Positions 36,801-45,139 of a stretch of DNA of 53,548 nucleotides are shown here, piece after piece. Source of the DNA: a bacterium (GTDB taxonomy: Bacteria > CSSED10-310 > JAFGSJ01). The stretch's first letter is position 1. Each line of letters starts with the position of its first letter. A program made the translations under genes and the position numbers. The DNA lies in contig JAFGSJ010000089.1 of the NCBI GenBank assembly GCA_016934675.1, positions 1 to 53,548 on the forward strand. Direction: 5' to 3'. The notes under the pieces are model-generated. The model was not told where the DNA came from. It ran no database searches and was given only the letters and a program-made list of their open reading frames with translations.

Positions 36801-39601
36801 GCAATCTCCATTTGAAGGAAAATGTTTCGCTCATATTCTTTCTGACGGAGTCTTTCGAATTGTGAGGTTATCGTTTTGGTGATGCGCAGGGTCAGGTTTT
36901 CATCAAGGGTGATGAGCTGTTCACGGATGACCCGGTCCAAAAAGAAGTCGAGATCGATCGTTCCTTCTTCGGATTCCATGATGTCAGCCATCTTGAGAAA
37001 TGCATTCTTCCCACCGGGACGATGAGGAAGTAATTTCAGCAATTCGAAGAGCTGCTGTTCGCTCTCTGAGAATGAAGATACATTAAAGGTTTGACGGGTG
37101 AGCATTGTTCCGGCACTCAAAATATCGATCATACCCCGAAATGAAAAATAAATATCCTCGAATGCATCGGCACCGGCCTTTTCGAGCCATTGGTTTATCA
37201 GGACTTGAAGTGGAACGGCCCCATCACTGCACTGGATTGGTATAAAATAATGATTGTCCACTGCAAAGTATGTTTTGAGTGCTTCAATGAGTAGGTCAAC
37301 CTCGATTCGGTTCGTGTGAGACAAATAATCTCGCAAAGCCTCGAGATGCCTCGATACAATTGTGGCCCCCGATAGTCTCATTTCCTCGAGAAACCGTATG
37401 GGCGAGCAGGCTTGTATGTATTCACCGACTTGATAGTCAGGCTTGAGTATTTCGTTCTCCTTCAGGATTGTTTCGAACCATTGAACGATCAAGTCCTGTT
37501 CCTTGATTGCCATCGAGATTTTCGGATCGGATATCAATCCTAAGGCATTAATAGACTCCCGAACATCGACCAGTGAATACTTGAGAATTGCTCGTTCCAG
37601 TTGCCCGTAGAGAGTGTCCATCGCCTTCTTACCAGGGCCCTTGTGTTCTGATAGGGTGACCTTTTTCGGGAAAAAGATGTGGAGTAGCCAGGTTGGGCTC
37701 CTGAAGAATGAACTCTCGAGCGAGACCAGAGCATTTTCACCCGTTTGGTAAGAAATCCAGGATATGGTCAGATCATGACTCTTGCGCTTACCTGATTGGG
37801 GCTTCAACATATATTTCATTCCATTCCTGACCGGTGTTAACTCGACCTTGAACTTTCTCTTGTCTGGATCGATTGTGTCGAGAAAATACTCGGCAATGGA
37901 ATGAAGGAGTGTTTCTTTTTCCAGGACAGAATTCGTCAGATCGGTCACACTTGTCTTCAGGATGTGCAGCGTTTGCTGCAGTTCAAGAAGGGCCTCGGGC
38001 AAATATGCGCCATACAGCACCTGAAAGAGCTCGACCGTCACATTTTTCGTTTCGAGTCGGTCCACAATATCCCGAGCAAGTTCGAGATTATTGACAGATT
38101 CGGTTAATTTCTGCCGAAGTAAACCGGGTGAACTCAAACCGGGAATATTTTGAATGCGTTCGAGTTCCAACCTGACAAATCGGATGAGTTCATCCTTGAG
38201 AACTTGGGTTGCCCGTTCCAATATTTGCATGATTTCCGCATAAAACTGTCCGGAAAAAAGCGCCTTATTGTTCTCGAATGATTGAATATGACTGATCAGT
38301 GTCTCCCAGGTCAGGCGGACGTCTGAGGTCTTTGCGAAACAATGTTCAACCACAAAATCGCGGGTCAATTCCTCGAGCATGGGTTGTATTTCGAAAACAA
38401 CGCACTTGTAAAAAGCACTTTTACTTTGAGTGAATTGTGTTTTTACCGCTTTAAAGATTGCCTCCGGATCGGGTATTTTCAATCCATGGTCAGGCAATGA
38501 TTTGAGTCGGGCGAGGTCTTTGCCCCTGTCTTCAATGAACTTATGTCCCTCGTGCAGATAGCTGGTATATGCCAGGGCCTCACTGAGTGATTTGAACCGT
38601 TCCGGTTTCCAGTTTAAAACCTTGGTAATGACCTGGCAGAAGGTCTCGATCAGGAGGAGAATAGCATCTGCTTTCAAGAACGGGACAAGATTGGTCAGAT
38701 CTCGTTCGAGCCGCACAAACTCGAGCATTTCGGAATTCCGAGCTTCACTGCTTTCATCAATCCTTGCCAACAACTCGCCCAGACGTTTTATTTGAGCGTG
38801 AAAACTCCTGACCTTGGCGATTCGCTCCCGTTGAGGCGGTTCGAGTTGCTTCAAATAATTGAGTAAATCCCTTTTGCGCAAGAAGCTGTATTCACCGAGG
38901 AAACTGCCATTTTCAATGCCTTTACTAAATAATTGTAAAGTAGCGCTGAGTGATGCCTCATCTTCGCATACTTCAACGGCCTGATCAACCCTGCCCTTTT
39001 GCTCATGGATTTTTATCTCTAACCAGTTTGCCAGGAAAGGTACATGTTTATCATATTCGAAGGGAATGCCGAACCGATAAATGAGGGCCATAAACCTGAT
39101 CTTGTTCTCTTCAGATTCCTCGAGGAACCGGGTCAGAACGACCTTTTTATGCTCGTCCTCAAGCAATTCAAGCAAAGCGTGATGAACATTGACTTGTTGT
39201 GATATGACCTCTTGGTCCGGTATGGACTCATACTTTCCGAGCTGTTCCCCGAGATCATGAATATTAAAGAGCGATTGTTGAGCACAAATGTTTTCCAGGG
39301 CTTGCTTTACGACAGGCACCAACCGTTGTATCTCGATCCGACCCATCAACCCGGCGGCAATGATTGATGAGGTCGCACGTGAAATGTCCACAGATAATGT
39401 CCCGTTTTCTTCATAATTCAGAAGGCTGTGATCGGGCAAAGGGTCCTGGCCGGTTTCATTGACATAATTCACCTGGAAATGTTCCGGTAACTCCTGTGAC
39501 ATGATCTGGGCGAACAGGTGCCTGAAATCAGGCGAATGAAAAAAATCATCGATAATGCTTTCCGGAGACGATTGTCCATCCCTGTTTTGTTCATCGGTCA
39601 T
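33836..39601 (-). CDS. Giant 1921-aa protein with tandem kinase-like domains (one degenerate, one probably active)
   Basis: Residues 1 to about 800 are helical, with many charged repeats and no signal peptide. A degenerate kinase-like lobe lies around 930-1060: FHERNLILWNIKPGHILV has Asn 953 where the catalytic Asp should be, and the DFG position reads as INC. Cysteine-rich spots (CRNC, then FSGC and HPYC) follow. Residues about 1370-1690 hold a second kinase-like region with VIHRDIKPANIMI (His 1515, Asp 1517), a DFG equivalent DTEG (Asp 1542), TPDYASPYILQ as the activation segment end and YDAFSLFIIFYELL as the helix-F part. No clear glycine loop is seen. The C-terminal 230 residues are unassigned. 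I know no characterised homolog. No strong ribosome site precedes the ATG. Confidence 0.85.
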   Translation of the reverse strand: MTDEQNRDGQSSPESIIDDFFHSPDFRHLFAQIMSQELPEHFQVNYVNETGQDPLPDHSLLNYEENGTLSVDISRATSSIIAAGLMGRIEIQRLVPVVKQALENICAQQSLFNIHDLGEQLGKYESIPDQEVISQQVNVHHALLELLEDEHKKVVLTRFLEESEENKIRFMALIYRFGIPFEYDKHVPFLANWLEIKIHEQKGRVDQAVEVCEDEASLSATLQLFSKGIENGSFLGEYSFLRKRDLLNYLKQLEPPQRERIAKVRSFHAQIKRLGELLARIDESSEARNSEMLEFVRLERDLTNLVPFLKADAILLLIETFCQVITKVLNWKPERFKSLSEALAYTSYLHEGHKFIEDRGKDLARLKSLPDHGLKIPDPEAIFKAVKTQFTQSKSAFYKCVVFEIQPMLEELTRDFVVEHCFAKTSDVRLTWETLISHIQSFENNKALFSGQFYAEIMQILERATQVLKDELIRFVRLELERIQNIPGLSSPGLLRQKLTESVNNLELARDIVDRLETKNVTVELFQVLYGAYLPEALLELQQTLHILKTSVTDLTNSVLEKETLLHSIAEYFLDTIDPDKRKFKVELTPVRNGMKYMLKPQSGKRKSHDLTISWISYQTGENALVSLESSFFRSPTWLLHIFFPKKVTLSEHKGPGKKAMDTLYGQLERAILKYSLVDVRESINALGLISDPKISMAIKEQDLIVQWFETILKENEILKPDYQVGEYIQACSPIRFLEEMRLSGATIVSRHLEALRDYLSHTNRIEVDLLIEALKTYFAVDNHYFIPIQCSDGAVPLQVLINQWLEKAGADAFEDIYFSFRGMIDILSAGTMLTRQTFNVSSFSESEQQLFELLKLLPHRPGGKNAFLKMADIMESEEGTIDLDFFLDRVIREQLITLDENLTLRITKTITSQFERLRQKEYERNIFLQMEIAEALLEMITMFHERNLILWNIKPGHILVEKKGKELVRLSLINCRNCALVKSGYSSKEAFNTKFSGCSFQGNEMYIHPYCLKSVEHGLKTIPLYRMVDLHMATATILELFLGRPLLGESYARLLEKYALDHDLSTLNVMIKEYYGQMNRSFERVRNTIGDFNWSQQIHRFILHSDDIFKKDGFHPLLEHAPNTPYFIKPGEKTQKFVHFYRKSDEALTDLNQKQIERIIADWLKGIIKRFKPDYVLNRTVGRRLRWNYQENVLEIVYSIIHYNPGKSIIVGLRFNWSIRKGFFTHGNDDLIISIALDLYRTISYSVITRGLVDAKLRDQFIHFMTVESAFRQKVTELKDIIVFSSPDKYLDILSGALGMNFDSEKSLIVRMIREKRGFLGINDLLKNFFIIDIDGRDYLIQPYKFLEGQTLEAWIRKDENLAIERDMLRDVLETFIDRTIPWCELTSPENWARELQGLGPDDWGKLRVFFDQFNFHKQGTLLQEEKLEQEKLLNEILGAAWDINDQSTTILLEGLALEPEKQRPLVAYLLHQKENKKNKEEELAEKNRKFVNDITLVKLAMFYHICHENLVIHRDIKPANIMIKPIESPSNLFVDVKIIDTEGTLWKDGPNIHGFYPEALISITPDYASPYILQWLLEHSSEGHRYFDLLQEYDAFSLFIIFYELLQSRSNLKEIEHGIYDEYCLKISTLIRDPLFMGYIYAKNEHTISYDFSPTEFIDQFNFEELIINLKNDFGLTCSASLDALNELLRSNELYHHLRQAVQEDELKDLDVMIGNADHPDDRYLKKHNRFLMAKIFPQICPKPPETKQSLLHRYQKHILEVTQNLVDAQDLFETLLLNMYASIPDDQIKYTLYHWFLQSTGIDQKFEFKQPENRPYGELQYHWYKSDTQTKNFVLVERTPAKIELLKIAIRESNAKILTHDGKQVLDPQPLSPIRAFLLLGKRFINEYRGLVRSRDEDSDERLLSGRTNSTRPTGNSQ

Positions 39602-39719
39602 AGCTGCTTGTCCCAGAATCAGTGAATAATTGTACCGAACCGGATCAACTCCGGAGAGTCAAAACACATCATCTTTAAGTTTTCTCCCGGATATGATCAG
39701 GTTTTTCTCTTCATGCTTA

Positions 39720-39749
39720 ACTATAGAATATTTGGACAGGATAAATCAA
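39720..39749 (-). promoter_or_regulatory. Promoter for the giant kinase-like gene
   Basis: On the minus strand TTGATT (39749-39744) and TATAGT (39725-39720) are spaced 18 bp. The -10 is the same as that before the M23 gene. The leader to ATG 39601 is about 110 bases. The remaining intergenic DNA to 39875 shows nothing recognisable. Confidence 0.45.
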
Positions 39750-39875
39750 TGTTAACAGGAGAGTGAGGTTGACAACTCGGGCTGATTGGCTAAACCTGAG
39801 TCCGCTCGTATCGTATTGGCACCGGTTATGTGGGAGATTGGAATAGTGTGAGATCGTATACAGATCAGTTTGGTT

Positions 39876-41870
39876 TTAGTGCAGATAACCCAGGGCTTTC
39901 AGATTTTCACGAACTTCGTCAGATAAATCCGATACCTCAACCTTGATCTGGTCAGGGTTGTGTACGTCATTGATCGCTTTTTGCAGTGTGTCATTCCTGG
40001 CCAATTCTTTTTCGAGCAAAAAGGAATAATAAGCGGTCCGAATAGGTAAAAGTGCGGCAAGATTACGATATTCGTCGACATATTCCTTTTGTTCATAGAG
40101 TTCCGGTTCGCATCTGTTTTTAACAATGAGTTTGTAATTATCGATGAAACAGGCATAGGCACGTTTGTCATCCAAATCGAGATCGAGTAAACGCTGGTTT
40201 GCGGGGCTGGCTTCGGGACTGCTAGCCTCAGCTTGAGCGATCGCTTGAAAAAGTGACTTACCCGTCAGGTATTGGTTCTTGCCCATGAAACCATACATAT
40301 CGGCAACCGTCGGGTAAATGTCGGCCAGTTCAGCTTGAGTCATACTGATAACCGAGTTATGGGACCAACGGGGCAGACTCATGAAAAAGGGGACCCGGAC
40401 AACTTCCTGATACAATGTGCTGCCATGACCCCAACCATCATGCTCGTAAAACTCATCACCATGGTCCGAAACGAATACTATGGAAGTCCTGGTCAAGAGT
40501 TCGTTTGATCGTAACTGCTCGATAATCCGTCCGATTTCAGTGTCTATATCGGTGATTTCGGAGAGATACAGATTTTCGAGATGGTCCAGGTCCGTCTCAA
40601 GTCTTCTTCCTGTGAGTGATTGAAGATACATCAGCGAATTCTTTTTGCCATCAATATGGCCGTTATAAGCGGTATCATAATAATTCCGGGACGGCTCGTA
40701 GGGGATATGAGGGTGACAATAATGGATGTACATGAAAAAACGCTCTTTCCGGGCACTTTGTATGGCTGAATTGACCAGGGCAGTTATGCGGCTATCTGCT
40801 ATTTCGGAGCCATTGTTCGAGTGCGAGGGGTCCAAACCCTTATTGATCTGGGCCTCGAGATGTGATTGCTTGGTTGGCACATTCGCCACAAATTGATACA
40901 CATCAAATCCACGGCCGAAACCAAAGGTCGAGTCTACATTGGCATTGCCCACATAACCGAATGTCTTGAACCCGCGGGCTTTGAAGTTCTCGGCCAGAGT
41001 GGGCAGTCCCTTTCTTAATTTGTCCTTTCTATTCCTGGCTTGATGAATGAGTGGCATTGTGCCGGTAAAGAGCGTGGCCACCGCCGGTCGTGTCCAGGAG
41101 GTGCTGCTGAGAGTATCGGCGAAGATAATCCCCTGGCGGGTCAGCCTGTCGAGCTGGGGGGTTTTGGCTTGTGGATGACCTCCGAAACCGGTCGAATCGG
41201 CCCGTAACGTATCAACGAGTATCAAGAGGAGATTATCGTGTCCATACGGTGGATTAAGCACGGTAGTCGCAATTTCTGCCTCGAAGTCAGGGGCTTCGTG
41301 CGAAAGAAGTTGGCCGGACTTGATCGTGGGCGAGCCCAACGCCAACTCGAAACCTGGATTTTCATGATCGGCCTGCCAGCGTAGTCTCAACCGGATGATT
41401 TCGTTCTGATAATCATAGAGGTTTATCGTTATCGGTAACCATCTGTGGGCAAGAGATTCGAGAGCGGGGGTATAGCGGAATTCAGCTTCCGATTTAGGTC
41501 GGTCGGTACTCAACTCCACACTGAAATCCAATGTAGCCACACCCGTGAAATGCTCGCTTGGCCATTGATCGGTCGGACCTTTACCAATACCTAACCAAAA
41601 CTGCAAGACTGGTGCTTCCTCCGGACAGTGAAGGTAGATATCCAACTGGCTTGGCCGGCTGAAGACCAGGGCCGGTCGATTGGTCTGACCCACATTTATT
41701 TCAGACTCACAGTGAACCGGCGTACCGATTAACAGATTCCCGTTGTTCGCCCCTTGATCACAATAATAGTCAATGAGATCAATCACAACGACCGATGTCG
41801 ATGATGTGCAACCCGATATGATGAAAAACAGGCTCAAACTCAGCCAGCTTATGGTCCCCCACACTCTCAT
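39876..41870 (-). CDS. Sulfatase-superfamily lipoprotein with Thr at the nucleophile position
   Basis: The 664-aa protein begins with a lipoprotein signal (LSLSLFFIISGC, lipobox Cys 19). A beta-sandwich-like region (about 30-220) precedes an alkaline-phosphatase-superfamily sulfatase domain: LLILVDTLRADSTG (metal-binding Asp), SSTSWTRPAVATLFTG and VSDHGDEFYEHDGWGHG (metal His/Asp). Arylsulfatases need a Cys or Ser in CxPxR that is turned into formylglycine; here Thr 260 takes that place, as in phosphoglycerol or phosphoethanolamine transferases. I therefore do not call it a true sulfatase. ATG 41870 fits the signal peptide better than the upstream in-frame start at 41906. It is alone between the giant kinase gene and the DUF4013 gene. 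Confidence 0.85.
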   Translation of the reverse strand: MRVWGTISWLSLSLFFIISGCTSSTSVVVIDLIDYYCDQGANNGNLLIGTPVHCESEINVGQTNRPALVFSRPSQLDIYLHCPEEAPVLQFWLGIGKGPTDQWPSEHFTGVATLDFSVELSTDRPKSEAEFRYTPALESLAHRWLPITINLYDYQNEIIRLRLRWQADHENPGFELALGSPTIKSGQLLSHEAPDFEAEIATTVLNPPYGHDNLLLILVDTLRADSTGFGGHPQAKTPQLDRLTRQGIIFADTLSSTSWTRPAVATLFTGTMPLIHQARNRKDKLRKGLPTLAENFKARGFKTFGYVGNANVDSTFGFGRGFDVYQFVANVPTKQSHLEAQINKGLDPSHSNNGSEIADSRITALVNSAIQSARKERFFMYIHYCHPHIPYEPSRNYYDTAYNGHIDGKKNSLMYLQSLTGRRLETDLDHLENLYLSEITDIDTEIGRIIEQLRSNELLTRTSIVFVSDHGDEFYEHDGWGHGSTLYQEVVRVPFFMSLPRWSHNSVISMTQAELADIYPTVADMYGFMGKNQYLTGKSLFQAIAQAEASSPEASPANQRLLDLDLDDKRAYACFIDNYKLIVKNRCEPELYEQKEYVDEYRNLAALLPIRTAYYSFLLEKELARNDTLQKAINDVHNPDQIKVEVSDLSDEVRENLKALGYLH

Positions 41871-41923
41871 GCTGTCGTCCCGCTTTACATGATAGATCCG
41901 TTCCACGTCATTATGTATTCACA

Positions 41924-41952
41924 ATCCTTAATACCCGGGATACTTTTGTCAA
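41924..41952 (-). promoter_or_regulatory. Promoter candidate for the sulfatase-like lipoprotein gene
   Basis: Minus-strand TTGACA (41952-41947), a perfect -35, and AAGGAT (41929-41924), a weak -10, are spaced 17 bp, about 55 bases before ATG 41870. Confidence 0.4.
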
Positions 41953-42003
41953 TACGATTGCATCGCTCGATATGTCTCATCGAGTAGTGACTCAACGGAC
42001 GAT

Positions 42004-42041
42004 AAAACTCGACTTAAAACTCGAGTGTCCCAAAAAACTCG
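42004..42041. repeat. Three AAAACTCG direct repeats
   Basis: AAAACTCG occurs at 42004-42011, 42016-42023 and 42034-42041, with starts 12 and 18 bases apart, in the divergent region upstream of both the sulfatase-like and DUF4013 genes. Spacing near whole or half helical turns would fit an operator, which is inference. Confidence 0.45.
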
Positions 42042-42091
42042 TGTCAGAGGACTCTCGCAGAGGTATTGTCTGAATGCCAGAAAATTTATCC

Positions 42092-42120
42092 TTGACAATG
42101 AAAGGATATGTCTGTAACTA
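42092..42120 (+). promoter_or_regulatory. Possible promoter for the DUF4013 gene
   Basis: A perfect -35, TTGACA (42092-42097), is followed after 17 bp by TAACTA, a poor -10. The -35 alone makes this worth recording. Confidence 0.35.
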
Positions 42121-42187
42121 TTGGATAAGATGAAGAGTACAGGTACAGGAATTATCAGGGCTGGAAGTACTGCCCTAGGAGGTTGGC

Positions 42188-42811
42188 ATGACTGCTTTAC
42201 ATGAGGCCCTTCAATTTCCCTTTCGGGACAAATATTGGATACGCAGGTTGCTGATTGGCGGATTTCTCTTGCCGATTCCCTTGATTAATATATTGCCGAT
42301 AGGGTATCTCATGCGTCATTTTAAAGCGTATTTAAGCGGGTATTCTATCGACCGGCTCCCTGAATGGGATGATGTCCCGCTCATTCTTTCACTCGGTTTC
42401 TGGGCATGTCTTGTTCTGCTCGGTTATCTGGTCATACCCGCGCTGATAATCGCACTCGGCATTTTCGTCTGGGGCGGGTTTTGGGGGGTCTTTCTCATCA
42501 TCATCGGGATTATTCTCAACCTGTATTTTCTCTCTTTTTTACCAATGGGGCTGGCCATGTTCCTTCTGGACGACCGCCTGCACAGTGCCTTTCAGAAAAG
42601 AAGACTGGCCGCTTCAATCAGCTCGATTGGTACAAATTATTATTATTGCGTTCTTTATTTCTTCCTCTTGATCGTTCTGGCGGGTAGTTCTCCCTTTGTG
42701 TTATTTTACCTGGAGATCGTTTTTTGCCAGATTTTCGGAGATGTTATCAGACCGGTTTTTAAACAGGAAAATCAGGTGAACTCCGGGGTGCAGCGAAATA
42801 ATGATCGATAA
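42188..42811 (+). CDS. DUF4013 family membrane protein
   Basis: The 207-aa protein has about four to five hydrophobic segments: LLIGGFLLPIPLINILPIGY, the region around LVLLGYLVIPALIIALG, FLIIIGIILNLYFLSFL, and a late CVLYFFLLIVLAG. The start FRDKYWIRRLLIGG and the LPEWDD motif are typical of DUF4013. The function is unknown; it is often found in archaea and bacteria as an integral membrane protein. AGGAGG at 42177-42182 precedes the ATG by five bases. It lies 137 bp before the secreted operon, which has its own promoter. Confidence 0.8.
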   Translation: MTALHEALQFPFRDKYWIRRLLIGGFLLPIPLINILPIGYLMRHFKAYLSGYSIDRLPEWDDVPLILSLGFWACLVLLGYLVIPALIIALGIFVWGGFWGVFLIIIGIILNLYFLSFLPMGLAMFLLDDRLHSAFQKRRLAASISSIGTNYYYCVLYFFLLIVLAGSSPFVLFYLEIVFCQIFGDVIRPVFKQENQVNSGVQRNNDR

Positions 42812-42867
42812 ATGTTATTGAACGTGGTGCCCTCTTTCTGTTCTCACCGCATTGATTTCATGATTAT

Positions 42868-42896
42868 TTGACATGCTCAATATTGTCGGGTAGTAT
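42868..42896 (+). promoter_or_regulatory. Strong promoter for the 42948-49703 secreted-protein operon
   Basis: A perfect TTGACA (42868-42873), a 17-bp spacer and TAGTAT (42891-42896) make a close sigma70-type match. The ribosome site GGGGAGGG lies at 42930-42937, and ATG 42948 follows. Confidence 0.62.
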
Positions 42897-42947
42897 GCAG
42901 GGCGGTTCGGGGTTTTTTCGGGCAGAAAAGGGGAGGGAAACAAAACA

Positions 42948-45110
42948 ATGACAGAACTCAACTTAAGTAAAACCAGGTTATGGACCTGTCCCCGCACGTT
43001 GACTATCCCTGCCGTTTGGGCTTTGCTCGTTTTTATCAGTGTGATCTGTTCCGTTCCCGAGAACTTGCTCGCTGCTTCCGGTCCTGCCGATGATGCGATT
43101 CTTGAAAGCCCGGCAGAACGGGTTGCCTGGTCGGACAATTCGCCCCGTTTGGTCGATGGTCACATTTCAACTGTTGCATCTGCATCAGACACAGCACCAT
43201 TGGTTCTCGTTGGCACGAGCATGGGTTGTATATACCGGTATGAGTGGGCCACACGTGGTTGGGACAAAGTGAAAAGTCTGACTATCCCGGATGAGATCAT
43301 GCAGCGATTCAAGGAATCGGATTTTTCATTTTTACAGAAATTTTCAGGTATTTCGGAAAAGGAACTGGAAGCGATAACTGCCGAGCCTCAGGATGAAATT
43401 CCCGAGATCAAGATAGATTTGAGCGAGATCAGTTATGAAGATCTTACTTTTGAGGACATTGAACTGAGTGCGGTCGATATTTCCGATATCGAGTTCCGGG
43501 AGGATTTCGAGTCCGATGAGGAGTATGAGAGCGAGGGGGAGGCGGACAACGATCCCGAGGACCGGGATATAAGCACAATTGAAGAGGAGGATATTGAGAC
43601 CATTCACATAACCGATGAATCCTATTTGCGTCATCCTCAGGAGGTCTATGCGCGTTTGGCTCGGGAAAAAGGGCAGCGTCAACAGTCTACGCCCGAATGG
43701 TCACAACGGGAACTGGAACGGGTACTGTCCCGATATTCACAATCCTTTGTCAGTATTACCTGTCTTGTCATACCTCCAGGTCCTGCTGCACCCTGCTTTG
43801 CACTCACACCTCTGGCCCTCTATCGGTCTCGAGATCGGGGGCGTAGCTGGCATGAGTTGATGATTTCCCAATGGAAACAGGGTGAACATTTTCGCTGGTT
43901 GACTGTATCATCTCGATCCGGACAACTGGTTCTCCTATCGGACAAGACCATCAGATCTACGGAGGATTATGGAATTAGCTGGCAGGAGTCGCCCTTACCT
44001 GCGGATATGGCCGATTATCATCGGATCATGTTGCCCGGTGGTCTTCCGCCACAATATCTGGTCATGGCAGATGATGCCATATCTGTTTCAGGACTTACTG
44101 CGGGCCCGGCAGTCGTGCAGCCCGTTACCCGGGTATTATCACTTGAAGGACCGTGCGGAAATTTCCTCTCGGGAGACGCCGTCGAACATCGTGTCGTAAT
44201 CGGATGCGAGCAGGGGCTTTTTCTTTCGGAAAGCAGCGGGCAGGCTTGGCGCCATGTTCAACCCGCTGGCATGCCCGAGGCGGCCGTTCACCAGGTCCTC
44301 CTTTTTCGCGATAAACCTTCATGGGTCCTGGCCCTGGTCCAGGGAACGCCTTACTTCTCGACTGATACAGGTCAGACGTTTCAGGCCCTGTCTGGGCCCG
44401 GTTCGACTTTGGACCTGGTCGGGTTGGCCATCTCGCCGGATATCGAGGACGGGTACCTATTCATCGGTGTCAGCACTCGCCAATGCTTTTTTCTCGGAGT
44501 ATCGGCTTCGGGAATACCACAGGTCCAGGCAGGCTGGTCACAATCAAGTCTTGAGCCTGGCGGGACCCTTTCCTGGCCCCACAGGCTTTCCTCCTATCAG
44601 CAATTGCTCGGACAAGCCCGCTGGAATTGTCTCTGGTATTCGAGTGAATTCGAACACTTCCGGGCCCGGTCCCGCTTGGCCCATTATCTCCCGCGTTTTA
44701 ATTTCTCTTTTTCTTTTTATTCCATAGAGTATGACCAGGTCCGCCATTACCAGAATATCGATTTTCGTGACAGTCCCGACCGTTATGTCCTGGGACCGCT
44801 CGAAGTGATTAGTACACATGATCAATCCGAGTATTACCTGATCAGTTTTAACTTATCCTGGGATTTGGGACAGGTTTTACATCCGGACACACCCTCGATT
44901 AGCCAGAAAATGGCTTCGACCTTTACACGAATGAAAAAGCAGGAGAAGCGATTGCGTCATCTTTACGAGCAGCAGAACTCGCTGGATCGGCAGCTCAAGG
45001 ATACCGATGGCTCCGATCCGGGCAGGCTTCTGGACATCCTGCTCAAAGCCTGGGAAATCGAGGCACTTTTATTTCCCTATAATCATAGAATCGATGAGCA
45101 GACACGCTAA
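42948..45110 (+). CDS. Secreted BNR/propeller-like protein with acidic tract and shared C-terminal module
   Basis: This 720-aa protein has a signal peptide (PAVWALLVFISVICSV, cleavage likely near LLAA-S). Residues about 80-110 start a beta-propeller-like region (LVLVGTSMGCIYRYE), interrupted by a strongly acidic stretch (about 140-225, dominated by Asp/Glu with few Lys). The propeller resumes with BNR/sortilin-like repeats (LYRSRDRGRSWHELMI, STEDYGISWQESPL, LSESSGQAWRHV, FSTDTGQTFQAL). A C-terminal module (about 590-700, QNIDFRDSPDRYVLGPLEV) is shared with the next gene and ends in a helical coiled-coil-like part. The function is unknown; propellers of this kind are often surface or assembly factors. 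GGGGAGGG supports the start. Confidence 0.72.
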   Translation: MTELNLSKTRLWTCPRTLTIPAVWALLVFISVICSVPENLLAASGPADDAILESPAERVAWSDNSPRLVDGHISTVASASDTAPLVLVGTSMGCIYRYEWATRGWDKVKSLTIPDEIMQRFKESDFSFLQKFSGISEKELEAITAEPQDEIPEIKIDLSEISYEDLTFEDIELSAVDISDIEFREDFESDEEYESEGEADNDPEDRDISTIEEEDIETIHITDESYLRHPQEVYARLAREKGQRQQSTPEWSQRELERVLSRYSQSFVSITCLVIPPGPAAPCFALTPLALYRSRDRGRSWHELMISQWKQGEHFRWLTVSSRSGQLVLLSDKTIRSTEDYGISWQESPLPADMADYHRIMLPGGLPPQYLVMADDAISVSGLTAGPAVVQPVTRVLSLEGPCGNFLSGDAVEHRVVIGCEQGLFLSESSGQAWRHVQPAGMPEAAVHQVLLFRDKPSWVLALVQGTPYFSTDTGQTFQALSGPGSTLDLVGLAISPDIEDGYLFIGVSTRQCFFLGVSASGIPQVQAGWSQSSLEPGGTLSWPHRLSSYQQLLGQARWNCLWYSSEFEHFRARSRLAHYLPRFNFSFSFYSIEYDQVRHYQNIDFRDSPDRYVLGPLEVISTHDQSEYYLISFNLSWDLGQVLHPDTPSISQKMASTFTRMKKQEKRLRHLYEQQNSLDRQLKDTDGSDPGRLLDILLKAWEIEALLFPYNHRIDEQTR

Positions 45111-45139
45111 AACATAACACTTAAAAAGGAGTGTATTCG

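Larger units (their letters stand above)
41871..42187. other. Divergent intergenic region upstream of the sulfatase-like and DUF4013 genes
   Basis: These 317 bases contain a minus-strand promoter candidate, a plus-strand -35 element and a run of three AAAACTCG direct repeats, each listed separately. CTCGA-rich sequence is noticeable between 41960 and 42060. No gene or RNA was recognised. Confidence 0.45.

Noticed and set aside
39770..39800. A plus-strand TTGACA at about 39768 as a promoter
   Set aside because: No good -10 is at the right distance and no plus-strand gene follows; the neighbours are on the minus strand.
39876..41870. Arylsulfatase with an adjacent formylglycine-generating enzyme
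   Set aside because: The key Cys/Ser is replaced by Thr 260 and no activating enzyme gene is in the window.
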